From Gammaproteobacteria bacterium (GTDB lineage Bacteria > Pseudomonadota > Gammaproteobacteria > Pseudomonadales > Pseudohongiellaceae), in the NCBI GenBank assembly GCA_030682575.1, contig JAUXNX010000001.1, positions 301,589 through 365,588 of the forward strand: a stretch of DNA of 64,000 nt. The letters run 5' to 3'. The notes beneath the pieces are model-generated. The model did no database searches. It was not told the origin of the DNA and saw only the letters and a program-made list of their open reading frames with translations. Positions 45,877 to 56,294 of the stretch are shown here, piece after piece; the first letter of the stretch is position 1; each line of letters opens with the position of its first letter. Made by a program: the position numbers and the translations under genes.

Positions 45877-46677
45877 ATGCAGGACGAAATCTGGATCAAA
45901 CTCACCGAAGAAGCCCGTACTCTGGTTCAACGAGAGCCATTGCTGGCCAGTTACGTCTACGCCTGCATTCTCAATCATGGCACTCTTGGCTCCGCATTGA
46001 GTTTCCTTTTGGCAAACAAGCTGTCTGACGATGTCATGCCCGCCATTGCCGTTCGCGAATTGTTCGATGCTGCCTACCGGGAATCTCCGGAAATGATCGT
46101 CCACGCTATTCATGACATGCGTGCAGTCTTCGACCGGGACGCTGCAACCAACTCCTATCTTCCCATTATCCTCTTTCTGAAGGGCTATCAGTCCATTCAG
46201 GTGCATCGCCTTGCCCACTTTCTTTGGAAGCGCGATCGCAAGGATCTGGCGCTGTTCATGCAAAGCCGCAACTCTGAAGTTTTCGGAGTCGACATCCATC
46301 CCGCTTGTGTGATGGGCAAAGGCATCATGTTCGACCACGCTACCGGCATTGTCATTGGCGAAACCACCATCATTGAAGACAATGTCTCTATCATGCAACA
46401 GGTGACACTGGGTGGCACCGGCAATGAACAAGGTGATCGCCATCCGAAAATTCGTTCAGGTGTGCTGATTTCGACTGGCGCAAAGGTACTGGGCAATATC
46501 GAAATTGGCGCTGGCGCAAAAGTGGGTGCGGGCAGTGTCGTACTCAATGATGTGCCACCGCACACCACTGTGGTCGGTGTCCCGGCACACAAGGTCGGTA
46601 AACCCTGCTCCGATCTGCCGGCACAAACCATGGATCAGAACGTCTTCAACGATGAAAGCACGAACGGCCACGACTAA
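45877..46677 (+). CDS. cysE: serine O-acetyltransferase
   Basis: A 266-residue acetyltransferase that makes O-acetylserine for cysteine synthesis from serine and acetyl-CoA. The N-terminal helical domain (EARTLVQREPLLASYVYACILNH, DVMPAIAVRELFDAAYRESPEM) is that of SAT, followed by left-handed beta-helix hexapeptides: VDIHPACVMGKGIMFDHATGIVIGETTIIEDNVSIMQQVTLGGTG, with the catalytic Asp and His in VDIHP and FDHATG. The C-terminal tail is the usual regulatory part with the cysteine synthase contact. AGGA stands 8 bases before the ATG. Its neighbours do not serve cysteine synthesis, so it is a stand-alone gene. Confidence 0.95.
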   Translation: MQDEIWIKLTEEARTLVQREPLLASYVYACILNHGTLGSALSFLLANKLSDDVMPAIAVRELFDAAYRESPEMIVHAIHDMRAVFDRDAATNSYLPIILFLKGYQSIQVHRLAHFLWKRDRKDLALFMQSRNSEVFGVDIHPACVMGKGIMFDHATGIVIGETTIIEDNVSIMQQVTLGGTGNEQGDRHPKIRSGVLISTGAKVLGNIEIGAGAKVGAGSVVLNDVPPHTTVVGVPAHKVGKPCSDLPAQTMDQNVFNDESTNGHD

Positions 46678-46768
46678 GTTTTTCGTGACAACCGGCATTT
46701 GCTGATTGTCACGGAACCGTAATGCTGCCTGCCGATAATATGTTCACATAAGTTACCGGACACAGGCC

Positions 46769-48393
46769 ATGGGCGACAACATAGTCAGGCTTCCGCATGC
46801 AGCGGCAGATGAATACATACAGAGCTCTCTCGATATAAAACAGCTCTTTCTGGACATCCTGCATAACAATACTGTTACGGCACTGTTCCAACCCATCATC
46901 GATTTCAATCGACAGACGATTTTCGGCTACGAATCGTTGATTCGCGGCCCGTCCGACAATCCACTTCACAATCCTGTCATGCTCTTCGATGTGTCACGAC
47001 GCGAGGGCTGTCTCACAGAGCTTGATCTGCTCTGCCGTCGTACCGGCATCCGTGGCTTCAAGGAAAAACGCCTCGGCGGCAAATTGTTTCTGAATACAAC
47101 ACCACAAGGACTGCTCGAACCCGGTCATCGCACAGATTTGACATTGGAGTTCCTTCACGAGATCGGTCTCAAGCCAGAGAGCGTGGTGATAGAACTCACA
47201 GAACAATACCCTCTGACAGATTTCAGCATCATGGTAAATGCGCTTGAACACTACCGTCGCATGGGTTTCGAGATAGCCATCGATGATCTGGGCGCGGGTT
47301 ACTCAGGCCTGCGCGCTGGTCCGAACTGCGTCCGGAATACGTCAAGGTCGACAGACATTTCATTCAGAACATTCACACGGATCAGGTTAAACAATCCTTT
47401 GTCCGCTCGATTGCCGATATTGCCAAGGGGCTTAATTGCAAAGTGATCGCGGAAGGGATCGAAAGCCGCGAGAACATTGCCGACCTGCTCACTACCGCAC
47501 CATTCCTGACCCACACCAACATACTCGAAGATGCTTATCAATACTTTGTCGATGACGACATGCTTTCGGCCATTGCAGTTGTCGATGATCATATAAGTCC
47601 AGTGGGTTTGATCAGACGGAGCAAATTGCTATCTACTTTTTCTACCCAATATGGGCGCTCACTGCATGGCGCCAAGTCGGTGCTGAATTTCATGGACAGG
47701 TTGATTGTTGTCGTGGAAAAGAGCTGGAACATCGAACAGGTCAGTAATCTCGTTACCGACAACATGAAATCACAGATCGAAGCAGATTTTATCATCGTCG
47801 AGAATGGCATGTATGCCGGATTGGGAAAAGTTCTCGGTCTGCTCAAGAAGATCACTGATCTGCAGATCAGGAATGCCCGCTACGCCAACCCGCTGACATT
47901 ATTGCCAGGTAACGTGCCAATCTATGAATGTCTCGATCAACTGATTGCCGAACAACAACAGTTTGCTGTTGCCTACTGTGATATCGACAATTTCAAACCA
48001 TACAACGATGTCTATGGCTACGGGGAGGGAGACAAGATCATCAAGTTGATCGCGGATATCCTTCGCGGTGAAGTACACAAGGCTGATGACTTCATCGTTA
48101 TCTTTTCAAGTCAGGACTGGACCGAGCGCTGCAACAGAATACTTCAACAATTCAGCACACAGATTTCTGAACTGTACACCGAGGAAGACAGGCGACGTGG
48201 CGGCATCTATTCGTTGTCACGGGAGGGCGAGGAGCGATTCTTCCCAATCATGAGTCTCTCGATCGGCGTTGTGACACCCGATACAAAGCAGTTCATTTCA
48301 CATCATGAGATTGCCAACATGGCCAGTCACGCCAAGCACAACGCCAAGAACGTACAGGGCAACAGCCTCTTCATCGAACGCCGTCATTGCTGA
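46769..48393 (+). pseudogene. EAL-CBS-GGDEF cyclic-di-GMP protein interrupted by a one-base frameshift
   Basis: Two overlapping frames make one 541-residue protein. The first (46769-47446) has EAL motifs ESLIRG, KLFLNTTP, IELTE and IDDLGAGYSGL, then loses homology at about 47315. The next frame recovers WSELRPEYVKVDRHFIQNIH, then IAEGIES, a CBS-like pair (residues around VGLIRRSKLLSTFS and IEQVSNLVTDNM) and a GGDEF-fold domain. One base is missing within GCGCGCTGG at 47311-47319. When joined, the EAL catalytic acids look intact, while the GGDEF signature is degenerate (HKADDF), so it would be a phosphodiesterase with an inactive cyclase. It could be a real inactivation, a phase-variable state or a sequencing error. 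Confidence 0.8.
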
Positions 48394-48421
48394 GACAATC
48401 AAAGAAGAGGCCGCATCAGTA

Positions 48422-49843
48422 TCAGAGGTGCTTCTCGGCATAAGCAGCCAGTACGGAACGCGGAACGCCCTGTAGTTGCAAACTGCCACCGTGCTCGAAA
48501 TTCTTGAAGCGCTCTGTCAGATAGGTGAGTCCGGAACTGGTTGGGCTGAGGTACGGCGTGTCGATCTGTGCCAGGTTGCCCAGACAGATCACCTTTGAAC
48601 CATTGCCCGCCCGCGTCACGATGGTCTTGATCTGATGAGGAGTCAGATTCTGTGACTCGTCGATCAGAATCAGGCTCTGCTGGAAGCTGCGACCACGAAT
48701 GTAGTTGAGGGATTTGAACAACAAGGGCACCTTGGCCAACACATACTCAATGCTGCTGGAACTGTTGTCGTCATCCCAGTGCAGTGCTTCCAGGTTGTCC
48801 GTAATCGCACCAAGCCAAGGCTCCATCTTCTCTTCCTCCGTCCCAGGCAGAAAGCCTATGTCCTCATCCAGACCCTGTGTGCTTCTGGTGGCGATGATGC
48901 GGCGATACATCTTGGTGGGCACAGTCATTTCAATGGCCGCAGCCAAGGCCAGAATGGTCTTGCCCGATCCGGCAGAGCCGGTCAGATTCACCAGGTGCAC
49001 GTCGGGATCGAGCAAGAGATTCAACGCCATGGCCTGATAAGCATCGCGAGGTTTCAGTCCCCAGGTCTCCCGCTCCATCAGTTTATTCAGATCAAGATGA
49101 CGGAGAGTGATCTTCTCCTTGCCAACCCTCACTACACGGGCGAGAAAGCCAGTCCTGTCATAGAGAAACTGATTCGGATAAACCTCCTGCTGGATTGCCT
49201 TGCGGGCAAGATGATAGAGAGTACAACCATTGCTGTGCTCGGTATGCACATCCTCTATCTCATCCCAGAAACTGTTCTGAAACTCGATATAACCCTTGTT
49301 CAAATGAGCGATATCACTAAGCAACTGATCACTATGGTAATCCTCTGACTCGATTCCGCAGCCCCGCGCCTTGAGGCGCATGTTGATGTCCTTGGTGACG
49401 AGGACAACGCGCCGACCAGGGTGTCTCTGCTTCAGGTACACGACGGCGTTCAGAATCTTGTTGTCGTTCAGGTGAGTCGGGAGGAGGATCACGTTGTCGG
49501 GAGTTTCAGTCATCAGGACGGAAAGACTGCCCAGGGGTTTCAATTTCTTGCCGCGTTGTATGGGTACACCCTCTTCCACCAGTTCGGGGGAGGCGCGCCC
49601 CAGAACATTGTCTATCTCTCGTATTGCCTGTCGGCAGTCTGCTGCGACGGCCACCTTGCCACTCTTTAGCTTGTCGAGTTCTTCAAGAACAGTGATTGGG
49701 ATGATGACGTGATGTTCGTCGAAATTCTTGATTGCAGTGGGATCATGGATCAAGACGTTGGTGTCGAGGATGTAGAAGATGGGATTTTCGGAGGTAGCTT
49801 CTGGCTGAACTTGCGAGGAACTCACGAGTTTTACATCGCCCAT
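48422..49843 (-). CDS. PIN domain-PhoH ATPase fusion (PhoH2)
   Basis: A 473-residue cytoplasmic protein. Residues about 20-150 form a PIN ribonuclease domain with acids in FYILDTNVLIHDP, ELDKLKSG and VVLVTKDINMRLKARGCG. Residues about 240-470 form a PhoH ATPase with Walker A LTGSAGSGKTILAL, the Walker B-like SLILIDESQNLTPHQIKTIVTRAGNGSKVICLGN and the C-terminal GLTYLTERFK. PhoH2 proteins act as RNA-unwinding nucleases. The upstream region has a weak Pho box-like pair at 49904-49921, so phosphate control is possible. AAAGGTG precedes the ATG. Confidence 0.92.
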   Translation of the reverse strand: MGDVKLVSSSQVQPEATSENPIFYILDTNVLIHDPTAIKNFDEHHVIIPITVLEELDKLKSGKVAVAADCRQAIREIDNVLGRASPELVEEGVPIQRGKKLKPLGSLSVLMTETPDNVILLPTHLNDNKILNAVVYLKQRHPGRRVVLVTKDINMRLKARGCGIESEDYHSDQLLSDIAHLNKGYIEFQNSFWDEIEDVHTEHSNGCTLYHLARKAIQQEVYPNQFLYDRTGFLARVVRVGKEKITLRHLDLNKLMERETWGLKPRDAYQAMALNLLLDPDVHLVNLTGSAGSGKTILALAAAIEMTVPTKMYRRIIATRSTQGLDEDIGFLPGTEEEKMEPWLGAITDNLEALHWDDDNSSSSIEYVLAKVPLLFKSLNYIRGRSFQQSLILIDESQNLTPHQIKTIVTRAGNGSKVICLGNLAQIDTPYLSPTSSGLTYLTERFKNFEHGGSLQLQGVPRSVLAAYAEKHL

Positions 49844-49903
49844 ACGGATACACCTTTCATTAACTACGGTTGTTGGAAACTAGGTAGAAATTAATGTGTC
49901 TCT

Positions 49904-49921
49904 ATGGCATCAGTGTGACAA
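49904..49921 (-). promoter_or_regulatory. weak Pho box-like element upstream of the PIN-PhoH gene
   Basis: On the minus strand TTGTCACACTGATGCCAT, two repeats 11 bases apart, with a poor -10 (TAATTT, 49888-49893) 10 bases on. It stands 61 bases before the ATG at 49843. Confidence 0.3.
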
Positions 49922-49976
49922 ACAACACCAGCTTGGGCAACAACAGATTTAAGATTTTTTGAGGATAAGGCACAGC

Positions 49977-50009
49977 ATGTAGTTGCTCCCGCCGAAAGAG
50001 TAACTACAT
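49977..50009 (-). terminator. 12-bp hairpin downstream of oadB, possible terminator
   Basis: ATGTAGTTGCTC pairs with GAGTAACTACAT (one G-T pair). It sits 22 bases after the oadB stop. There is no T run next to it, so it may be a 3' stabiliser rather than an intrinsic terminator. Confidence 0.4.
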
Positions 50010-50030
50010 GTGGGGATTTTCGGAAAAGCG

Positions 50031-51164
50031 TCAGTTACCAGTGATCTGGATCAGAATGCCTGCGGCGACGGCAGATCCAATCACGCCCGCGACGTTGGGC
50101 CCCATCGCATGCATGAGCAGGAAGTTGTGTGGATTGGCCTCCAGGCCGAGCCGGTTGGATACCCTCGCTGCCATGGGCACGGCAGACACACCTGCAGAAC
50201 CGATCAAAGGATTTATCTTGCTGCCTGGGAAGAGGTTCATCAGTTTCGCCATCAGGACACCGGCCGCTGTACCAATTGAAAACGCCACCATCCCCAGCAA
50301 CAGAATCCCAAGCGTGCTGGCTACAAGGAACTGATCCGCGCTGAGTTTGGAGCCGACTGCCAGCCCGAGCAGAATTGTCACGATATTGATCAAGGCATTT
50401 TGGGCTGTCTTGCTGAGACGCTCCACCACACCACACTCCTTCATCAGATTGCCAAAACAGAACATTCCCAGTAGTGGGGCAGCACTCGGGACGAACAAGG
50501 CAACCAGTATCAGCAACGCCAAAGGGAAGAAAATCTTTTCCCGTTGCGACACCGTACGCAGTTGGCTCATCTGAATCCGTCTTTCGCTCTCTGTTGTCAA
50601 AAGTCGCATGATTGGGGGTTGAATGAGCGGGACCAATGCCATGTAGGAATAAGCTGCCACGGCGATTGCACCCAACATTTCGGGGGCCAGTATACCGGCA
50701 ACATAGATCGCTGTAGGGCCATCAGCCCCACCAATGATGCCGATGGCAGCAGCCTGCTGAATAGAGAAATCAAACACACCAAAGTCGGTCAGAGTGACAG
50801 CACCGATGACGGTCGCAAAAATGCCAAACTGTGCCGCTGCGCCGAGCATCAAGGTCTTCGGATTAGCGAGCAATGGACCGAAATCAGTCATTGCGCCTAC
50901 ACCCATGAAGATGAGCAGCGGGAATATGCCGGTTTCAATACCCATGTAGTAGAACTGGGCCAGCACCCCGCTGCCAGTAGCAATATCTACACCGGGGATA
51001 TTGGCAAGAATTCCGCCGAAGCCGATAGGTAGTAAGAGCAGGGGCTCGAATTTCTTGTTGATTGCGAGGTACAGCAACAGCAAACCAACAATGATCATGA
51101 CGAACTGCTTGAGTTCGATCTGGTAGATACCCGTGGACTTCCACAGTTCAAAAAGTTGATCCAT
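50031..51164 (-). CDS. oadB: oxaloacetate decarboxylase beta subunit, sodium pump
   Basis: A 377-residue membrane protein with about nine to eleven helices. It couples decarboxylation of carboxybiotin to sodium export. Family motifs include [82 protein letters not shown] and [21 protein letters not shown]; the Asp in GADGPT is the sodium-site residue. The gene is five bases from oadA on the same strand, completing an oadG-oadA-oadB operon. The start ATG is at 51164. Confidence 0.96.
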   Translation of the reverse strand: MDQLFELWKSTGIYQIELKQFVMIIVGLLLLYLAINKKFEPLLLLPIGFGGILANIPGVDIATGSGVLAQFYYMGIETGIFPLLIFMGVGAMTDFGPLLANPKTLMLGAAAQFGIFATVIGAVTLTDFGVFDFSIQQAAAIGIIGGADGPTAIYVAGILAPEMLGAIAVAAYSYMALVPLIQPPIMRLLTTESERRIQMSQLRTVSQREKIFFPLALLILVALFVPSAAPLLGMFCFGNLMKECGVVERLSKTAQNALINIVTILLGLAVGSKLSADQFLVASTLGILLLGMVAFSIGTAAGVLMAKLMNLFPGSKINPLIGSAGVSAVPMAARVSNRLGLEANPHNFLLMHAMGPNVAGVIGSAVAAGILIQITGN

Positions 51165-51169
51165 GGCGA

Positions 51170-52978
51170 CTATCCTACAATGATCAGGGCATCGCCCACT
51201 GAGACGGAGTCGCCTTCGGCAACGTTGATTTCCAGAACCGTTCCAGCAACGCTGCTACGGATCTCTGTTTCCATTTTCATCGCTTCCAGTACCAACACGA
51301 CATCGCCGTCAATGATCGCCTCACCGCTGCGAACCATGATCTTGACGATCGTTCCTGCCAACGGTGCGCTGACACTCTGGCGCGGCACAGAGCTGACAGG
51401 TGTTGCCGACTTGACTGACTCTTCGGGCTTGCTCTGTTCTCCCGACGCGGACAATTCCACGTACTGTTCGATGTCTCCTCCCGCAGATACCTTTACCATA
51501 TAGCTCTTGCCATCAACCTGTACGGTGAATACGTCAGGGCTGTTCGACGATGCCTCTTGCGGTTTCGCCGGAACATCCATCTCCAGTACGGGCACTGGCT
51601 CAAACGCCGAAGGATTATCGCGATTCTTGAAGAATTTCAGTGCTGGTTGGGGAAACAAGGCATAGGTCAGGGTATCGTCCTCTTCGTTGACAAGTTCAAA
51701 CCCATGAGTCTGCGCAAGGCCTTTCAGTTCCGCCAACTGTTTATCGAACTCCGGTTCGAGCAGATCGGCGGGACGACACGTAATCGGAGCAGCACCATTG
51801 AGCACCTTGGCTTGCAACGTCTCATTCACCGGAGCAGGTGTAATTCCATACTCTCCCTTGAGAACACCTTCGGTTTCCCTGGTGATTGTCTTGTAACGCT
51901 CCCCCATCAGAACATTGATCACCGCCTGCGAACCAACAATCTGCGAAGTTGGAGTTACCAGTGGAATGAAACCAAGATCCTCACGCACGCGGGGAATCTC
52001 CAGCAGCACCTCATCCAGTCTGCCAGTGGCGTTTTGTTCGCGCAGTTGATTTTCGAGATTTGTAAGCATGCCACCCGGCACCTGAGCGACGAGAATGCGT
52101 GAATCTATTCCCTTGAGGGCGCCTTCGAACTTGGCATATTTCTTCCTGACTTCACGGAAATAGCTGGCGATCTCCTCAAGCAACTCAATGTTCAATCCGG
52201 TATCGCGTTCGGTTCCCTCAAGCATCGCCACCATCGACTCGGTGGGTGTATGGCCGTAGGTCAGGCTCATGGAAGAAATAGCTGTGTCGAGATTGTCGAT
52301 TCCTGCTTCTGCGGCCTTGAGATAAGTGCCAGTCGACATACCTGTCGTGGCATGGCATTGCATATGAATCGGCAGGCTGACAGTCTTCTTCAACCTTGTA
52401 ATCAACTCATAAGCCTCATAGGGTTTGAGCAAACCAGCCATGTCCTTGATGCAAAGCGAATCGGCGCCCATGCTCTCGATTTCCTTTGCCATATCCAGCC
52501 AACTGTCGATGGTGTGAACAGGGCTTACGGTATAGGAAAGCGTACCTTGTGCATGTTTGCCCTGCTTCCTGACGGCCTTGATGGCGCGCTCAAGATTACG
52601 TGCATCATTCATCGCGTCGAACACGCGGAAAACATCAACGCCATTGACGGCTGCGCGCTCGACAAAACGATCAACGATATCGTCAGCATAGTGCCGATAA
52701 CCAAGGATATTTTGTCCGCGTAGCAGCATCTGTTGGGGCGTTCTTGGCATTGCAGCCTTCAGCCGGCGAATGCGCTCCCAAGGGTCTTCGCCAAGATAAC
52801 GGATACACGCATCGAATGTTGCCCCCCCCCAGGATTCCACTGACCAGAAACCAACTCTGTCCAGTTTGTCTGCTATCGGAAGCATATCGTCTGTACGCAG
52901 GCGGGTAGCGAAGAGTGATTGGTGCGCGTCGCGCAAAACGACGTCTGTGATGCCCAGAGGCTTTGTGTTCTTTGTCAT
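51170..52978 (-). CDS. oadA: oxaloacetate decarboxylase alpha subunit with biotin domain
   Basis: A 602-residue enzyme that decarboxylates oxaloacetate (or a related 2-oxo acid) and moves the carboxyl group to biotin. It begins [23 protein letters not shown] (metal/substrate site), has [17 protein letters not shown] and [21 protein letters not shown] in the TIM barrel, and ends with a biotinyl domain in which Lys of [11 protein letters not shown] is the biotin site; a Pro/Ser-rich hinge separates them. A run of nine G on the coding strand at 52822-52830 (coding Trp-Gly-Gly-Ala) might slip. It follows oadG by 173 bases. Confidence 0.95.
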   Translation of the reverse strand: MTKNTKPLGITDVVLRDAHQSLFATRLRTDDMLPIADKLDRVGFWSVESWGGATFDACIRYLGEDPWERIRRLKAAMPRTPQQMLLRGQNILGYRHYADDIVDRFVERAAVNGVDVFRVFDAMNDARNLERAIKAVRKQGKHAQGTLSYTVSPVHTIDSWLDMAKEIESMGADSLCIKDMAGLLKPYEAYELITRLKKTVSLPIHMQCHATTGMSTGTYLKAAEAGIDNLDTAISSMSLTYGHTPTESMVAMLEGTERDTGLNIELLEEIASYFREVRKKYAKFEGALKGIDSRILVAQVPGGMLTNLENQLREQNATGRLDEVLLEIPRVREDLGFIPLVTPTSQIVGSQAVINVLMGERYKTITRETEGVLKGEYGITPAPVNETLQAKVLNGAAPITCRPADLLEPEFDKQLAELKGLAQTHGFELVNEEDDTLTYALFPQPALKFFKNRDNPSAFEPVPVLEMDVPAKPQEASSNSPDVFTVQVDGKSYMVKVSAGGDIEQYVELSASGEQSKPEESVKSATPVSSVPRQSVSAPLAGTIVKIMVRSGEAIIDGDVVLVLEAMKMETEIRSSVAGTVLEINVAEGDSVSVGDALIIVG

Positions 52979-53151
52979 TTTCAGGAGCCCTTCTTATTGT
53001 TGCCCGGAAATCCCGGCGCGCTTCAACCTTTGATCAACTACACGCGAACCAGCTCCCTGCTTCTGTTCGCTGCGAACCTCGCAACTCAACCAAGTGACCG
53101 GCACACCCCTGCCACAGCAGGCCATGCCCCACGCCTGCGGCCTGATTTATT

Positions 53152-53406
53152 TCAATTCTTGGATTTGTACTGCTGGACGGCTGCGGAAAGAATAGCCCTC
53201 AGTCTGGCGTCCTCTCCTGCATTACCGGTAACGGGAAGCTGATCTGCCCTGGGACGAACAGGCAATGCAGCCATCGTCCGAACACTGTTAACGTCGAGTG
53301 CCCGTACCATTACAGACATCAACTTGGTCACGAAAATCAACACAACCAGGAAGACGAAAACAGTTCCCATGCCGAACATTGCCAGATTAAGACCTTCTGC
53401 GATCAT
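53152..53406 (-). CDS. oadG: oxaloacetate decarboxylase gamma subunit
   Basis: An 84-residue protein with one N-terminal membrane helix (NLAMFGMGTVFVFLVVLIFV) and a polar, zinc-contact-type C-terminal tail rich in charged residues (LRAILSAAVQQYKSKN). It holds the alpha and beta subunits together and anchors them in the membrane. ATG 53406 is preferred; a GTG five codons earlier (53421) is possible. It is the first gene of oadGAB, with a 173-base gap to oadA that is larger than usual. Confidence 0.88.
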   Translation of the reverse strand: MIAEGLNLAMFGMGTVFVFLVVLIFVTKLMSVMVRALDVNSVRTMAALPVRPRADQLPVTGNAGEDARLRAILSAAVQQYKSKN

Positions 53407-53513
53407 ATTGCCTGTTCTCACCCTGCTGATAAGTCCGAGGGCCGATCATACTAAAATAAACTCAGGGAATCTAACCGCGCATGGACTATTTGTCAGGATG
53501 GGTAGTGGTGGTA

Positions 53514-54431
53514 TCAAATGCTGGAAATTACCAATCGAAAACCGATGAACGGCCTGCGGGCACCAGGGTCGGCTGCACCGCGCACTGCCGTGCGTGCATT
53601 GTTCTCTGCGTCGTTGAAAGAACCGCCACGCATAACCCACAGGGCATCTTCAGCAAGATTGCTCCTGTCGTCAGAAGGATCGAAAGGCAGAGGCTGATAA
53701 GGACTGCGGGTCCATTCCCACACATTACCGCTCATGTCATGCAGACCATACTGACATTCCGGACAGGCATAACTGCCGACTGCTCGTGTGCCAGAACCGG
53801 AATAGTTCGCCTTGTCGCGGTTGGGTTGATTACCCCAGGGATAGAGCCTGCCTTCCGAGCCACGAGCTGCCTTCTCCCACTGAGCTTCGTTGGGAATACT
53901 GACCCGCCAGCCATTGTTGAGGAGTCTTTGCAAAGGAGCGGGGGTCTGCGCTGACTCCTTCAACCGTGCTTCAAGCCAACGGGCATAGGCAATGGCATCC
54001 GTCCAAGAGACATTGGCCACGGGATGATTGAGAGGACCTTGCAGCGCCATGGGGTTAACTCTATAACCCGTGGCATCAGCAAATGCTTTGAACTGGGCAA
54101 TTGTTACTTCATATCGAGATATGTAATAGGTCGGCAAATCCACGATACCCTGACGACGCCCCTCCGACCAACGCTCGTTTTCAAAGGCCATCGGATCAAT
54201 TAGTGGATTGCTGCCCATAAGAAATGTACCGGCTGGAATCTCGACGAAGCCCAACAGTTCCTCGTCTGGCAGATACCACATCTCTGCGCGAAATCCCGCA
54301 ACTTCAGACAAAACAGTATCCAAAGATTGCTGGGCATCAGCCTTTGAGGCTGCCAGAGGCATTGCTCCTACTATTGGTATGAGCATCGCCAATATCAATC
54401 TGAAGTATTTTGCACCCTTATTCTTTTTCAT
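53514..54431 (-). CDS. secreted SUMF1/FGE-fold protein lacking catalytic cysteines
   Basis: A 305-residue exported protein (signal with IPIVGAMPLAASKA). The formylglycine-generating-enzyme fold is clear: FLMGSNPLIDP, YYISRYEVTIAQFKAFADATGY, NVSWTDAIAYARWLEARL, RVSIPNEAQWEKAARGSEGRLYPWGNQP, GLHDMSGNVWEWTRSPY and MRGGSFNDAENNARTAVRG. The Cys pair that true formylglycine enzymes carry after GGSF is absent, so it is probably not a sulfatase activator but a family member with another task. Its start overlaps the stop of the upstream NqrB/RnfD-like gene (ATGA), so the two are translated together. Confidence 0.85.
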   Translation of the reverse strand: MKKNKGAKYFRLILAMLIPIVGAMPLAASKADAQQSLDTVLSEVAGFRAEMWYLPDEELLGFVEIPAGTFLMGSNPLIDPMAFENERWSEGRRQGIVDLPTYYISRYEVTIAQFKAFADATGYRVNPMALQGPLNHPVANVSWTDAIAYARWLEARLKESAQTPAPLQRLLNNGWRVSIPNEAQWEKAARGSEGRLYPWGNQPNRDKANYSGSGTRAVGSYACPECQYGLHDMSGNVWEWTRSPYQPLPFDPSDDRSNLAEDALWVMRGGSFNDAENNARTAVRGAADPGARRPFIGFRLVISSI

Positions 54432-56062
54432 AGGGTACTCACGATGTTACTGCAAGCAAAAGCCCACTCATGCTCGCACGCACGTGCATAAAGTTCGCTC
54501 TCCGGCATATCCATCAGATTCTGACCGCCCTGACGCAACAGTAGTCGCAAGTCGAATACCCGCGGCTCAGTACGGCTTATCGTAGAAGGATCCAGCAGGT
54601 TCACACATCCGGCCTGGAAACGCAGTTCGCAGGCGCGAGCAAAGTATGTCAGGGCGCGATCGGGGTCGGCCGGAATTATGCGTCCCGATGCATAATGAGC
54701 CCCGAGCTCATTGCACGCCCAACCTGAGTTGTCCGAGCAATAGGTTGACTGAAGCAATAACAGACGGTCGCAAGCAGTGGGCCGCCCTTCCTGGCAGGCT
54801 AGCTCCCAGAATGGCAGGCTGTCGCCAATATGCTTGCCATCAGTCTTGCCTATGAGTGTCATTGTGGCAAAGAACACTATCCACACTGCCATGTGTGCCA
54901 GGTTGGCTCTTCGGCTTGGCACCACACCCAGCCCCATACGATCCAGTGTGGAGTTGTCACGCAGCGATTGTACTGCGCGATCTATCCACTGCACGCTGAG
55001 ATTCAACAGCGGCACACACAACAACTTGTCGTAGAACGTGGGCGCACCGAATGCACTCAGAATGGTATACAGTGCGAATACCCCCAAACCGTAGAGAATT
55101 CCGAACACGAGTCTTCCAGGAGGTGTTCTGGGAGACGTCGAAGGATCCGTCACCAGCAGATGCAAACCAAGGAATACTGCCGTCGGAATTTCCGAATCAA
55201 GGAAATACGGCACACCGGTCACTGCGTAGTAGAGAGCGCTGAGCCCGAACAACACAGCGGCTGCAGAGGCAGCCACTAGTGTGATCGAGAAGAAATACAT
55301 GACAACCAGCCCACCTAGAAACAAATAAGTATAAATTCCCGGCGCGAGGCTCAAAGTCGAAGCGATCTGCGGCCCCCAGGTGAAATCCGTCGTATTTGTA
55401 AAAATCAAGATGAGTGAAAACAGGCCGAGCGTGAACGCCGAGGGATTGAAGATATGCGTACTCTTTCCATCCCGCTTCCAGCGCACAAATTCCTTTCCCA
55501 TGAAGCCAACCGCAATCATAAGGAATTGAAGGTAGAACCAGTCGTCGCGGAACCATAGAAAGAGATTGGTACTGAAAATGATCGGGAAAGGACCGAATCC
55601 GAGCAGGTAACTGTCCCGACGGCTCCAGGCCATCAACATATCGAAAGCATAGGCAAACAATAGTTGTGCAACCAGCAGGAGGGCGTGTTCCTGCACAGGT
55701 GGCCAGTACCAACCCCAGTAGGTATACACCGATAGATGCACCATCGCTTGGATGTAATGCTGAGGGCGAGGCTTTGCAAGGATGAATGACTTTGTCTCGC
55801 CAGTGCGGCGACACTGGAGGATCATGAATATCTGCCACACAACCAGTACTGCGGTCGCTGCCCAGAATGATCTCACCAGTATTTCGTTGCCCTGCACTCT
55901 TGGCAGAAAGGAAAGCAGGAAAAACGCCAATGTAAACAGTGATGGCACAAACAGGAGCTGCTTCGAGGTCAGCACCTGAGGCTGCTCTGACTGGGGGGCG
56001 CCAGCAGTATTCTTGTTCTTGTCCTGCCCTTGCGAACGGGGCTTTCCAGTTGCGGATAGCAT
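54428..56062 (-). CDS. NqrB/RnfD-like membrane protein with C-terminal Sel1-type repeats
   Basis: A 544-residue protein. A charged N-terminus of about 35 residues precedes eight to ten membrane helices (residues 35-410). The sequence IFNPSAFTLGLFSLI and the VTDPSTSPRTPPGRLVFGILYG segment match the NqrB/RnfD membrane subunit family, which carries covalent FMN and quinone or sodium sites. The flavinylation S/T-GAT motif is not evident, so electron transfer is uncertain. Residues about 425-540 are soluble, Cys-rich and repeat-like (GWACNELGAHYASGRIIPADPDRALTYFARACEL), the pattern of Sel1/TPR units. It is the first gene of a pair with the SUMF1-like protein. Confidence 0.75.
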   Translation of the reverse strand: MLSATGKPRSQGQDKNKNTAGAPQSEQPQVLTSKQLLFVPSLFTLAFFLLSFLPRVQGNEILVRSFWAATAVLVVWQIFMILQCRRTGETKSFILAKPRPQHYIQAMVHLSVYTYWGWYWPPVQEHALLLVAQLLFAYAFDMLMAWSRRDSYLLGFGPFPIIFSTNLFLWFRDDWFYLQFLMIAVGFMGKEFVRWKRDGKSTHIFNPSAFTLGLFSLILIFTNTTDFTWGPQIASTLSLAPGIYTYLFLGGLVVMYFFSITLVAASAAAVLFGLSALYYAVTGVPYFLDSEIPTAVFLGLHLLVTDPSTSPRTPPGRLVFGILYGLGVFALYTILSAFGAPTFYDKLLCVPLLNLSVQWIDRAVQSLRDNSTLDRMGLGVVPSRRANLAHMAVWIVFFATMTLIGKTDGKHIGDSLPFWELACQEGRPTACDRLLLLQSTYCSDNSGWACNELGAHYASGRIIPADPDRALTYFARACELRFQAGCVNLLDPSTISRTEPRVFDLRLLLRQGGQNLMDMPESELYARACEHEWAFACSNIVSTL

Positions 56063-56294
56063 GAATTTTGCTCTTATTTAGTGGCTGGCTCAGGGGCTGG
56101 GATAATAAACCAGCCTATTTTTCAATTCAATTCAATAGCATTGATGCAATCCATCAGTTTGGGTTGCATCATCAGGTGAACTGAAAATGGGTGTTTCCCG
56201 GTTCCTGTCTACGTGTCATGCTAGCGATAGCGGTAATGAAAGCCTTTGGGGCTGCTTGGAATTGAGTTTTCAATAATAATGTGGAGTGAAAATA

